Part shown: positions 53,394 through 63,650 of the stretch, in pieces
Layout: every line of letters begins with the position of its first letter
Numbering within the stretch: position 1 is the stretch's first letter
Source of the DNA: Cyrtodaria siliqua
Lineage: Eukaryota; Mollusca; Bivalvia; Adapedonta; Hiatellidae
DNA length: 64,000 bases
NCBI GenBank assembly: GCA_037043455.1
Contig: JAWPHD010004464.1
Coordinates: 112,501 to 176,500, forward strand
Direction: 5' to 3'
The notes under the pieces: generated by a model
What the model saw: the letters and a program-made list of their open reading frames with translations, nothing else
Databases searched by the model: none
What the model was told of the DNA's origin: nothing
Made by a program: the position numbers and the translations under genes

Positions 53394-54614
53394 CTTGTAT
53401 TATATATAGATAAATATTTAAAAATTGATCTGCATCTGCTTTTTTATTTATGAGTATCGTTATGCCTTCACTGCCGTTTTCTATTCTTCTTCCAATGCCG
53501 TGTAATAAATTGTCATCACATGTTCTAAGGTCAAGCCACAAAGCATATGCTTTTGTTAGGTAGGTCTCAAGAGAAACATGAGTAAAGTATAAGTCCTTTG
53601 CCACTATGTCTGTTTCCTTATTTCGTTTTGAGGTCAAGGCAAAATATTTGTTGATTTCATCCCAATGTTGATACGCCCTCATGCCCTGACTATACAACTG
53701 ATTTGGTACGCCTTCTATTGTCATTTCAACCTTTTCAATCTTTGGGTTGTAAAAGGATTCCGTGTCTGTTCTTTCTGTGTCTTCAAACAGCATTAAAATA
53801 CCTTTCATGCTCCGTGCTGGTACATTAATGTTGATATTCCAAAGGGTATTAGATTTGTTGGCTATTATTTTTCTATGTCGCAAGATACGATCATACATAA
53901 ATGACATCTTACCATTGATTTGCTGTCTTTTTTGTCTGGCTAATTCAACATCACTAACCATATCAAATTCCAAGCAGAATTTTTTTATTACATCAGATGC
54001 ATCAGCATCACTGCTTTTGATAACTTTGTTATAATCGTTAGACGTTAATTCATATTCTAACCTATCACCAAGCCCCGCTTGATAAAATGGCATATGACTT
54101 TCTAACATTTCAAAGTCCAATGGAATACAAAATCTATTTCCATAAGCTGCTGCTATAGCTTCATCTTCGGTGTCTGAGGAAGCATCTCCCGCATCAACTC
54201 TATGTTTTAGCATGTTTGCTTTACCAATACCTTGGTAAGCTATGTTTACTCGTTCACTAGGGCTTTTCCATAAATCTACATAACTGTGATATATATCACT
54301 GTCATCTATTGACATGACTTCATTGCCACTTATTCTGATTATGTCATTTTTTTCACAGTTGTTCTACCCAGATTCTGGTATAAAGTACGGTTGACGTCTC
54401 CTCTGCTTTTAAGTTCTATTTCAAAGGCAAGACGAGCAGTACGTGGAACTATCACATCATTAGTACTTAGATTTGGAAATCTCACAAGCAGTTGCTGGTT
54501 TTGGTCTATCGTTGAAGGGTTGTTAGTAATAACTACACTTGTGCGGATGCCCTTGGCACCATGAGGCTCTCTTAGTTTCCTATGAGGGTTGAGTTTGTTT
54601 CCGTAAGCTGACAT
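53344..54614 (-). pseudogene. Major capsid protein, 2-base frameshift
   Basis: The first 91 codons (MSAYGNKLNPHRKLREPHGA to VKKMT) end in TAA at 54,339-54,341 because two extra bases are present compared with copy A. From 54,315 (MSIDDSDIYHSYVDLWKSPS) the protein continues unbroken for 323 codons, including CIPLDFEMLESHMPFYQAGL and DRILRHRKIIANK. Double jelly-roll capsid identity rests on this segment. The gene's upstream neighbour is the basic/TM gene, only about 20 bp away, a different neighbour from copy A. Confidence 0.9.
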
Positions 54615-54636
54615 TTTTTAATATGAAACAATTTTT

Positions 54637-54992
54637 TTAAAACAAATCAAACGGGTCTTTTGATGCAACATGAACAGGTTGCACAGCTACAGGTGGTGCT
54701 ACCGATTTCTTGTTATAAATATACAAACCCAACCCAGCAAAGCCTACTAATAAAATCGGTTGAATATCATTTTGTGTACATTTATTTTGATTTCTGGTTC
54801 CTCTTCACCTCTTGGTACTTTTGTTATCTGTCCTGCATCTTGTGCATCCTGTGCATCTGGCTCTATATGAAGCAAACGCTTTGCCTTCCTTGCCGCTGCT
54901 CCTTTTTTCCCAGCCTCTACTCGTTTTGGATTTTGTTGTTTAACAGATTGTGTATCAACTTCACTCTCTTGGTTCTCCACTTGGTTCTTCAT
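54637..54992 (-). pseudogene. Basic/transmembrane small protein, frameshifted
   Basis: MKNQVENQESEVDTQSVKQQ is followed by NPKRVEAGKKGAAARKAKRL, an acidic stretch with repeated DAQ, and EIKINVHK. Here the frame shifts into an early stop (about 54,747), while the membrane helix (GFAGLGLYIY) and a KDPFD tail continue in another frame to 54,637. The start overlaps the 162/171-aa gene by 32 bp. Homologue: 13,518-13,877. Confidence 0.7.
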
Positions 54993-55476
54993 TTTTATTA
55001 TCGACATTTTTATTTTTATTAAAATCAATATGTCGAACAGTTGTAAGCATTGCTGTAAATGGCGCTAAGTACATTTCATACTTGTAATACAACTCACAAC
55101 ACGCACTTGTTAAAGCATGTTTAATAAATGGGTCTACCTCCAAATCTTCTGTCAGTTTTGGTGGATTGGTTATATTAAAATATTTTGATACTCCCATCAC
55201 ATACAAGTTAATAAAATAATTGCCTAAAGTCTTAGCCATGCTTGCCCCAAGCCTTGCTTCATATCTGCAGTAAAGTTTATTAATTTCATCTGGGGGCATG
55301 CTATCTATAGTCGTGAGTTGTATGTCTTTACCCAAATATTGACGACTACCACCGCCAGCCACTATGGCTGATAATCTTTCTCTTTTTGTTTCTTGTTGCT
55401 TTGATTCATCACGTTCCGTAAAACCTTCCGTAAAACCTTCCGGTATGATACCTTGTAATAGTTCTTCCGCATTCAT
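54961..55476 (-). CDS. Conserved 171-aa Polinton protein
   Basis: MNAEELLQGIIPEGFTEGFT, then the Gly-rich IVAGGGSRQYLGKD, MPPDEINKLYCRYEARLGAS and the Cys-containing helical end (TSACCELYYKYEMYLAP). The frame is open, with a 15-bp duplication giving EGFTEGFTE relative to copy A (13,858-14,346). Unknown function. Translation upstream to 55,575 is possible but reads low-complexity codons. Here the OB-like gene directly precedes it; in copy A it is followed by the repeat gap. Confidence 0.75.
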   Translation of the reverse strand: MNAEELLQGIIPEGFTEGFTERDESKQQETKRERLSAIVAGGGSRQYLGKDIQLTTIDSMPPDEINKLYCRYEARLGASMAKTLGNYFINLYVMGVSKYFNITNPPKLTEDLEVDPFIKHALTSACCELYYKYEMYLAPFTAMLTTVRHIDFNKNKNVDNKNEEPSGEPRE

Positions 55477-55578
55477 TTTTATAGTAGTCATTTTATTTTT
55501 TATCTTGAAATAAATATAAAACACAGTTGCGATATTCACCACGCAACTAGTAATGGTTACTATTGTTAATAGCATTGT

Positions 55579-55887
55579 TTACTTTGGAATGACTAAGTCA
55601 TATGCATCTAAGTTATATGCACGATAGCTTTTTATTCTCATTCCAAGTGGTCGAATATAATATGGTGGTTCTACACTTGTCTCCTCTATTCTATCTTTGA
55701 GATGATCAGGCGCCCATACTTCACCGTTGTCTAATAATGTCAATACCATGGATGGACCATATTCAGTATCATCTACTATTTTCATATCTGTAATTTTGTA
55801 TATTTTATCTATTTCCTAGTCTTCCCATTTCTTTATGCTATTTTGATTTTGCTCTTCGAGCAGTTCATCAAATCGTGTAGTTTCCAT
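55579..55887 (-). pseudogene. OB-like small protein, early stop
   Basis: It starts METTRFDELLEEQNQNSIKK; codon 24 is TAG (55,816-55,818). The rest (MKIVDDTEYGPSMVLTLLDN, GEVWAPDHLKDRI, PPYYIRPLG) continues in frame to 55,579. Homologue: 12,436-12,747. It is divergent from the integrase, as in copy A. Confidence 0.75.
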
Positions 55888-55928
55888 TTTTTTTATATAG
55901 TATATATATTTTCTTAATACATTTAAAA
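55888..55928. promoter_or_regulatory. Divergent promoter, integrase / OB-like gene
   Basis: 41 A/T-rich bp include 'tatatagtatatatatttt'. It is equivalent to 12,392-12,435 with little sequence identity beyond composition and the short A-run before ATG. Confidence 0.5.
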
Positions 55929-56840
55929 ATGGAAAAGATTTATTACAGCCCACAAGGATTTTGGAGAGGTTACACAGCAGTTAACAAATTATCAAAAGAG
56001 GCTGGTGTCAGTGAAAAAAAGGCCTTAGAATTTTTAAAGAAACAAGCTGTGTGGCAGATTTATTTACCTGCGCCGAAGAAAATAATTAGACCCAGGTTTG
56101 ATGTTTCTGCTAAGAATGGAGTGCATCAAGCTGATTTGTTATTTTTACCGCATGATACTTTTGACTTTGGCCGTGGCCGCAAGACATATAAATATGCACT
56201 GACTGTGGTTGATATTGCGAGTAGATACAAAGAAGCAGAGCCGCTGACTTCCAAGGATAGCAAAGAAGTTGCCAAAGCATTTGAAAATATATACAGTCGA
56301 CATCTAAAATATGCAAAGTTATTACAAGTGGATCCAGGCAGAGAATTCATGTGTGCAGTATCGCAGTTGATGGTAAAACATAATGTAAATATCAGACGGG
56401 GCAGAACAGAGATACACAGAGACCAAGCTATAGTGGAATGATTTAACAGAACATTAGCTGAAAGAATGTTTGGTTATCAGTATGCTAAGGAAATGGATTC
56501 GCAAAAACGCAACAGAGATTGGGTAAAGAGATTACCAGAAGTTGTTAAAGCCATAAATGTGGAGACAAAAAAGCCCCCTCCTGTTGAAACAAAAATATTA
56601 AAAGGTGATCCTATCTGTATGAATGCAAGTGTAAGATATTTATATCAACCCGGGGAACAAGAAGGTGGAAGACGCAGAGCAACTGATCCAATGTGGAGTG
56701 TAGATATTCTCAAGATTAATAGTTATATGGTAACGCAAGGCATAAGAGTTTATTTTTTAAAAGCACCAGCGCCTCAAAGAGGATTTGTCAAAGAAGAATT
56801 ACTTATTGTTCCTGCTGATACTCAAATTCATAAGTTTTGA
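55929..56840 (+). pseudogene. int: DDE integrase, stop at the active site
   Basis: Homologue of 11,477-12,391 in all domains: MEKIYYSPQGFWRGYTAVNK, D in HQADLLFL, D in LQVDPGREF and E at the end of HRDQAIVE. The next codon, 171, is TGA (56,439-56,441), so translation would end on the catalytic Glu. The frame then continues with FNRTLAERMFGYQYAKEM to the natural end (TQIHKF) at 56,840. Its last ~130 bp are present a second time, inverted, at 56,873-57,025. Confidence 0.9.
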
Positions 56841-57025
56841 TAAAACCATATGCATCAGTTGTAATTCCATCACTGATGCATATGGTTTTATCAAAACTTA
56901 TGAATTTGAGTATCAGCAGGAACAATAAGTAATTCTTCTTTGACAAATCCTCTTTGAGGCGCTGGTGCTTTTAAAAAGATAAACTCTTATGCTTGCTGTT
57001 AAGCCATATAACTATTAATCTTGAT
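56707..57025. repeat. Inverted duplication of the integrase 3' end
   Basis: 56,707-56,858 and 56,873-57,025 are inverted copies around a 14-bp spacer, perfect near the centre ('ctgatgcatatggttttatc') and with a few indels outside. The left arm includes the integrase end and the last residues of a polymerase reading frame; the right arm repeats them. Confidence 0.9.
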
Positions 57026-59800
57026 ATGTTTTTGGATTACATATTTGTTTACTCCCTTTGCTTTCCTAATAATCTGCTCATCCGCTCTCAAAATAGAATA
57101 TAGCTTTGGTCTTAATCCAATATACTCAACTATAGGAACACCAGCACATTCATCTTTTATTTTACCTAATACTTTTTTGTTTGTATCATCGTGCATTGGG
57201 TGATTTTGAGGATAATCACTTAGATCATACTCATCTTTCATTTCAGTCATATCTTTGTATGCATCATCTGTTTTGATGTCTACCAGTAGGCTGTCAGTGT
57301 CTGTGTATAATAAAGTACAGCCATCTCCGTACCTTTTCTTCAGGGTATTATAGTACCAGTCATACATCATGTACTTTGATAAATCCAATACTGCCATCCC
57401 AACATCAATTGGTTTGTTTAATGTTATTTTCGTTTTGTTTACATGTAATGCCGACAATTCATCTGAAAATGTTATCCACCTGTTAAAGTTGGGTTTAGCT
57501 ACTATTCTTCTTATCTTTTCATTTTCAGAGCCGTCAGTTTTGACTAGTTTTATATCAGTTCGCTTGCGTATATTTTCCATTGTTTTACCAAACACAGAGT
57601 TATTCATAAGTTGGTAAAAATCTTTTTCAAAGGTTGATTTAGCTTTTTTCCTAAGTTCTGTGTTTAGGTTTATGTATGATGCCATCCATGGTTTTTCGTT
57701 AAATTCTAATACTCTGTGGATTTTTGTTAATTTCATGCCCAAAGATAAATACAACTCTAAATTTTTGTAATGTAACACATATTTTGTTTTGTCCATAAGA
57801 TTGGGGACTAGTTGTTCTGTCATAACGTTATTTTCTAACAGATCTGTCTGGTATTCAGACAACCATACCCTTTTCACTACTAATTTTTCCGGTGCAAGTG
57901 GATAGCCATTGTGAGCTTCATGGAGTTCTTTAGGATATTCCAAATCAACTTCTAGAAAATATCCTTTGCCTTCTTTTGGCTCTGGCAACGTTTCCACCCA
58001 CTTAAAGCAAGAATATGGAAGTGGCTGACTCATTGTCCACCCATAAAGATGATTCGCATCATAATACATTAAAAAGTTGTTTTCCTCGTTAGGGTTATAA
58101 TCAGCTACGTGTGGATTGTTTGCTTTGGCATATCGTTTTGATACCATACTAATTCCACCACGCATACCTTTTTCTACAAACAAGTGCTGGTCAATGTCTG
58201 TCAAAAGTTCTAAATTTATTTTAGAATGTTTAAGTACAGCATCCCAAGATAATCCAGGTGCCGTGTAGTAATGCAAGGGATCGAGTTTATATGCATTCAT
58301 ACATGTTTTTCTGAAAGTTTGAAATACATCTGCTAACAAAGTTACATCTGTTTTTAGATATAAATCATGATAGTCTCCAAGAGTTTTACAGTTAAACTCT
58401 TTCCATATTTTTTGAGTGTATTCGTAATCTTCGGGACTTATATTTTCATCTGAGAGACTACTGTAAAACTTTTCTGTAGGTGGTAATTGCGTTTCCTCAA
58501 ATCTTTCCACACTGTCCATATATTCGTATGGATAAACACCTTTTCGCAGAAGTAAATTTGTTTGCCCCCCAAACTGATTTTTAGTAATTTTGAAATCAGA
58601 TTTGTCTGTTGCATCAACCAATTTGTCCAGAGACGAAGCCATAAACTGAAAGCTATCCAAGAATCTAAGCTGCCCTACACTAAACGAAATGTATTTTTCA
58701 GCGTTGTTTGGGATGCATGTAATACTACCTGTCATTTTATGTATTTTTTGCATGATGAGATGGCTATCATATCCTTTGAGGTTATGAAATACAACAGGGA
58801 TGATTGTTTTACCTGGTTTTATTTTCAGTTTCAGGTTACAGTCTTTATGTGCTGCGCCTCTGTATTCACCTGTAAAATGACAGTGGTCTCTTACTTTACC
58901 GTTTTCACCTTTCCATATTTTATTCTCACATATCCAACAGTGTGTTGCTTTTTCATGATCTTCCTCATTTTGCTGCGTCATGATTAATGGGTTTGGGTGA
59001 TCAAATATGTTATTAATGTTTTTTTTTCACATTCTAAGTGATTTAAAAACTTTTCAACAAGATCTTTACCTCTGTAAATAACAGGTTCTTCAGCTTTGCC
59101 ATCATATCTGACAACCTGGTATCCAAAACCACAAGCTTCGTGTACATTTTGAATTGCAGATTTCTTTCCAAATTTGGTTGATTGCGGCTGGATTGTACTC
59201 TCAAAATCAGCATATATTGCATAAGGCACAGACATCTGATTTTGATGTTTTTTAAATTGTGTGTGATTTCCACCTTCTTGCGGCATTTCTATTCTACAAG
59301 AATTTTTGTTGATACCTTCACAGTCTTCTCTGTGTTTGGTAAGTAGCCCTTTTCCAGAAAAGCCGTGAAGGCAACGATCGCAGAAGTAAGTTTGACCTTT
59401 ATGTTTGTTTTGGTCACAGAGTAGTCTATTCAGATTTTTTATCCAACAATAGTGATATTTTGTTATTTTTGTTGGTTCACCTTCTTCATTTTCAACCTCA
59501 ACGTCTTCAGATATTAAAAGCAGATTAATTCGCTCAATATCTTTTGGTTGTTCTGATATTTTATACGGGAAAACATTTACTTTTTTACTGTTTTCTGATA
59601 TGGTGTATCCGTAAACATTAATAGCAAGATTGTTTTGTTTTTCTACTTTGGAAATTTGAGAAATTGGTGTAGGAAAGTCAATGCCCTTTTTCTTTAAGAA
59701 CTCTATACTAGGATATTTTGACAACCTGTCGGTGTGATCTGCGGCTGGATTTAAAGCAGAATTTATTGCATGAAACCAACATTGATCATCATTATTTTCT
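56999..59800 (-). pseudogene. polB: Protein-primed DNA polymerase B, truncated and frameshifted
   Basis: This polymerase would replicate the element. From the N-side: QCWFHAINSALNP, VEKQNNLAINVYGY, a zinc-type YFCDRCLHGFSGKGLLTKH, ExoI in YADFEST, an HNH-like CWICENK with RDHCHFTGEYRGAAH, ExoII in HNLKGYDSH, ExoIII in YHDLYLKTDVTLL, PolA in YYDANHLYGWTMSQP, PolB in MNNSVFGKTMEN and PolC in YTDTDSLL. The frame breaks in an A-run (59,019-59,027). The gene has no start: homology fades near 59,800 and a stop lies at about 59,835. Its C-terminus is replaced by codons from the inverted integrase end (KINSYM). Confidence 0.92.
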
Positions 59801-59960
59801 AGTACGGAAAGACAGTAGTGGATAAAGATTCATGAACGGGACGTTGAATTTGGTATTACATAAGTTGCTATCTCTTGGATGAATACTAATATGTATATAT
59901 AAATCTGGTGTTAACGCCTACGTCACATTTACCGCGCATGCGCAGACAATTTTAGAGACA
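59801..59960. other. Boundary of copy B
   Basis: Polymerase similarity stops here. No inverted repeat or duplicated target is visible. Confidence 0.4.
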
Positions 59961-59964
59961 TTTT

Positions 59965-60740
59965 GAGGAGGCCATTGTTATTGCAGCACAGTCAAATATC
60001 GTGAGCATTTCGATTGAGGATAATAAACGAATTGCATTAGAGCTCGTGATAACGGTTGTCCAAAAGTTCGCGACGAAAGGTAGGTACGTGTATATGTTGT
60101 GAGTTTTGAGATGATGTATTGGTTAAATGTATCTTTGTCTCAAGCGCTCTCGCCTGCCTGTGGTCAGTCGCGACTGACTGTCAGTCGTGATGAACTTGAA
60201 AATGCAGAATGTGTGTGTATAGTTTTGAAATTCTGGTTATACTTGGACGGTTTAGGGGAAAGTTTGATGTGATTGGTGTGTGTATGAAGAATTATTTTAC
60301 CAATGTGATGTATAAACTTGTGATCTAGGCCAACTGATGTTGTTGTTTTTTGTGTGAGTACGCATGCGCGTCAGGCGATATTGTCAGTTTAGGAAGCCGG
60401 CATTGTTTTTGTCGTGTTTGAAGAAGTATTCAAGGCTGTTTCAGTTGAGGTGAAAGGTAAGTCGATGTGATATTCTGTTATTGTGACGGTTGTAAATTTA
60501 GTAATGCGAAGAGAAGTTCGGGTACCTGTGAAGATTGTTTGTTTTGTTAGTTTTATGCGAGTGTGCATGCGTGCAGTAAGTAGCGTTTGATCTGTCACTC
60601 ATGTTTGTTGTGGAAGATCTGTCACTCACGTTTGTTTTGGAAGCCATCTTGGAAGCTGCAGTGCTTTTGTATCATATGGTTGTATTCGAGGAAGTGTTAA
60701 AGAAGATTTCACTTGATTGCCATTGTAAGTAGATGTGGAA
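59965..60740 (+). other. Three similar exon-like blocks with splice donors
   Basis: Blocks around 59,968-60,080, 60,392-60,457 and 60,640-60,726 each begin near 'gaggccattgtt', 'gaagccggcattgttttt' or 'gaagccatcttgg'. They share words like 'tatt', 'cgaggaagt' and 'ttcagttgagg', and end in donor-like 'gaaaggtaggta', 'gaaaggtaagtcg' and 'cattgtaagtag'. Two are preceded by 'gcatgcgc'. They look like duplicated first exons or promoter cassettes of a host transcript. No coding sequence is evident. Confidence 0.4.
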
Positions 60741-61435
60741 TTGGTAAGGAAAATATATATGCATTTGAGAAATGGCTGTGAAATATTTAAGCTTGCTAGG
60801 CTAGTGCATAACATACATGTAGATATGGGAAAAGTGTGACTTTAGTGTTTACATGGGTCGTTTGTAATTGCTTATTGTGGTTTAGTTCTAGCATTGCCCA
60901 TGAAAAAAATAAAATGAAATGATGTAAAAATGATTGAATTGGTATTTCCTTTTTATTTTATTGAAAAACATTCAACCCATCGATATATATAACCCAAAAC
61001 GTGAGCGGTGTAGTTAGCAGTTTTGAGAAGTGTATATGCTAAGTGTCAAGTAAACAAAAGATGATTGGGGAGTTAGTAATTAAAGTTTGGTTTATTGCCC
61101 AATTTGTTCATGAGTTAAGGAGAGCAGTATCGTTGATTGATGTTCGTCATGGGGAGAATGACGGGTTTTAATTGATAATTCATTTCAATGTTTATCATGT
61201 ATTAGTAGAATGAGTTTATGCGCACCTGTGTTATTCTAAGTATTCGGATATGCACAGGTACGTGTTTTGTCTTGTGCACTGCAATAGCAGCAATTGGACA
61301 GGGAACTAGAATTTTCCTTTATGATTATCCACTTATTGTGTGTCAGACTGGAAAAATAACCCAAAGCAGAGAATGTTGGGCTGCTGTTAATGTCTATAAA
61401 GGGGAGATAATTATATCAAATATTCTCTCCTTTCA
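60741..61435. other. Intergenic or intronic, nothing recognised
   Basis: No gene or clear repeat. Confidence 0.5.
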
Positions 61436-61437
61436 GC

Positions 61438-61541
61438 AGGCCTCTTACTAGTCCTAGCAGTGTTGGTGAAGCCAGTTGATCTTGTTGAAAAAAGCGGTTC
61501 CCTCCAGCTAGAACTTGTTGAAACCGTGCCACCTGACTTAG
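61438..61541 (+). other. Exon-like block with both splice signals
   Basis: A pyrimidine-rich 'tattctcctttcag' precedes it and 'gacttaggtatgttgc' follows. Inside, 'cttgttgaaa..gcggttccctcc' and 'cttgttgaaaccgtgccacct' are near repeats. It is a candidate internal exon of the same transcript as the blocks upstream. Confidence 0.35.
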
Positions 61542-62052
61542 GTATGTTGCAAGTGATTCAATTTTGTTGCTTATATATATATATTTCATGTGTTCATGTT
61601 GTTTTGCCTCTTTGTGTGCCAGGGGCACAAACTTCGCAGTCGGCCGTGGCGAGTAAAAAATGGTCTATGCGGCCAAAATTTGAATTCCATGCGGCCATGT
61701 GGCAATCAAAAATATTCAATAAAAGAAAATGAAAATGGCTAATCATTGGACACAAGCATTAAATTTCGAGGACATTACCGGATAGATTTTGCTTTTGTGC
61801 TGTGAACTACAAACTTTTGGCCAGAAAACAAAATAACAACAAAGCAAGTGTTTTCTTGTATTTTTCCAATTTTGCTAAATAGTTGTACTATTTACTGCAT
61901 TTATTCGTTTAATAAACTATGTAAGAACAATTGCCTTGTTGTTTTGTTTCCTAGTAAAGCGTTTCTCGGACGATTGGTTTATGGAGTTCCCTCGTCTGGA
62001 TTCCAATTTCTCCCGTCGAAACGAGCGGCAAATCAACAAGCCCGTTGGGCTT
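61542..62052. other. Intergenic or intronic, nothing recognised
   Basis: No supported gene. Confidence 0.5.
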
Positions 62053-62315
62053 GTGTTCTTGGATATTGGGCAAGCCTGGCAGACATTTTAGCATTGTCGG
62101 GATTGTGCTAATTTTGTCCACTGCTTTGCGCTTCGACTGTTAATTTAAACTTAGATATCCATGAGTACAAGTAACATTTGCTGGGTGTTCTTGGATATTG
62201 GGCAAGCCTGTCAGGCATTTTACCAGTCTCGGGATTGTGCTAATTTCGACGGCTGCTTTGCGCTTCGAATGTTAATTTAAACTTAGATGTCCATGAGTAC
62301 AAGTAACATTTGCTG
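62053..62315 (+). repeat. Tandem duplication, 132-bp period
   Basis: The unit from 'tgttcttggatattgggcaa' to 'acaagtaacatttgctgg' occurs twice in a row with about ten differences. Confidence 0.85.
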
Positions 62316-63189
62316 GTATGTAATCAACTTTTCAACAGACTAGGCAGTGTTTATTTTACACATGATCATAAATTTGTGTTGTAAATTGAAGGGGATATCA
62401 TTCGGTTTGACTTCTGGTTCTTTGGTATTCTAAAATGCGGCGCCTTTTGATTGCTAAAATGCGGTGCTTTTAGAAATCATCAATAATAAGGCTGTGAATG
62501 ATGTTGATAGAAAAGGTGTCAATAATTATAAAAGTGTATGTCAACATGAAATATTTCTTACGCAATAAGACATTGATTTACAAATATCTAATATGTTTTA
62601 CTGCTTTAATACAATAATTTACATACGCAGTTGTGATCATTTATAAAACAAGTCAGTAACACTACTATTTATAAGTAAATACATAACTTGCACTTAGAAG
62701 CCTTAATTTTTTGTGTGGCTGTACATGTTACACAAACGGATAATAAGTCAGACTCGTGCAAGTGTAAACAAACTTTGAGATGTCGAATGCAAGATTTGTT
62801 TGTTTGATTTTGTCTTTGTTTTAAAATAAACAGTTCCATAGATTAAAAATACCTTCATCAGCTCTAAAGGTTTTACAGAGTTTTCTTTCACACACTGGTA
62901 ACATTTAGTTAGTATACGTATATGTAAATATGCTTTACGGTAACCCTCTGAATAAAGTGCCACACGCTTGCTTTTTATACGGTAGCTAACTCAACATGCA
63001 GAAAGAATGCATTATGTAATAACATTTCTGACAGTTGTCAGTGCAGTCAATTTGAAAAGTGGGGGATATGCAGGTGTCAATGTCATGGAATAGATAGTTG
63101 CTGTCATACGTGTACACATGCATTGTTTTGGCTCGCGCAAGCCTGAGGTATTTTAGGGAAGTTTGCATACTGCGTCTTCAACTGCAGAA
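62316..63189. other. Intergenic, nothing recognised
   Basis: AT-rich, no supported gene. Confidence 0.5.
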
Positions 63190-63650
63190 GTAGCATGTAT
63201 ATCGCAAAATATCGGGAGGCGTTTCATGAAAGTAATGTGTTACTGGAACAGCCTGACGTCATAGCAATCCATTTCCGTTTTGATCCGGCCATTCATCCAT
63301 TTTGTTTTCTTTTGTGCAGCAAGAGTGCTCCAGTTAGAGCGAAACAATTTATCGTAAGTAGAATATGTGCAAGTTTACACTCTCCACTGTCATACGTGTC
63401 AATAAAGTTAGCACACATTTTTAGTTTATGATGTTTTGTGTTGTCACGGATTGCTCTACATGAAATTAGTCTTGATTATGTTCGACGCCTGATAATTTTG
63501 TAAACAAGCAAGCGTCGCAGATGATCTAGACTACGTATTTGTTATTCATTCTGCATGTTTAAAAAATCGAGTGAACAATTGGAAGGTTGTGTGTGCATAA
63601 ACATTCCCTGACGTTTCTAGTCGTCGTTTGCATATTTGGTAATTTGTAGT
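63190..63650 (+). repeat. Diverged direct repeat of 10,690-11,155
   Basis: 'tcgggaggcgtttcatgaaa', 'gtaatgtgttac' and 'cctgacgtcatagc' repeat the block next to Polinton A. Farther on, 'ccggccatt' and 'atcgtaagtagaata' again resemble the exon-like cassettes. Confidence 0.6.

Larger units (their letters stand above)
37493..59800 (-). mobile_element. Polinton/Maverick element, copy B (degenerate, rearranged)
   Basis: Copy B carries the same gene set as copy A in opposite overall orientation, plus a Cys/His protein and a Lys/Asp repeat protein at its left end. About 14.2 kb is element sequence; 8.14 kb is the insertion at 39,850-47,987. Gene order differs from copy A between the OB-like and 441-aa-type genes. 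The limits are set by the outermost gene on the left and by the end of PolB homology on the right; neither shows a terminal repeat. Open genes are the penton-like, 78-aa and 162-aa genes; most of the others are broken. Confidence 0.92.

Noticed and set aside
11166..59800. Free virus or bacterial/phage contig as source of the window
   Set aside because: Viral-type genes are decayed and embedded among LINE, SINE, MITE and satellite sequences typical of an animal chromosome, with splice-like signals nearby.
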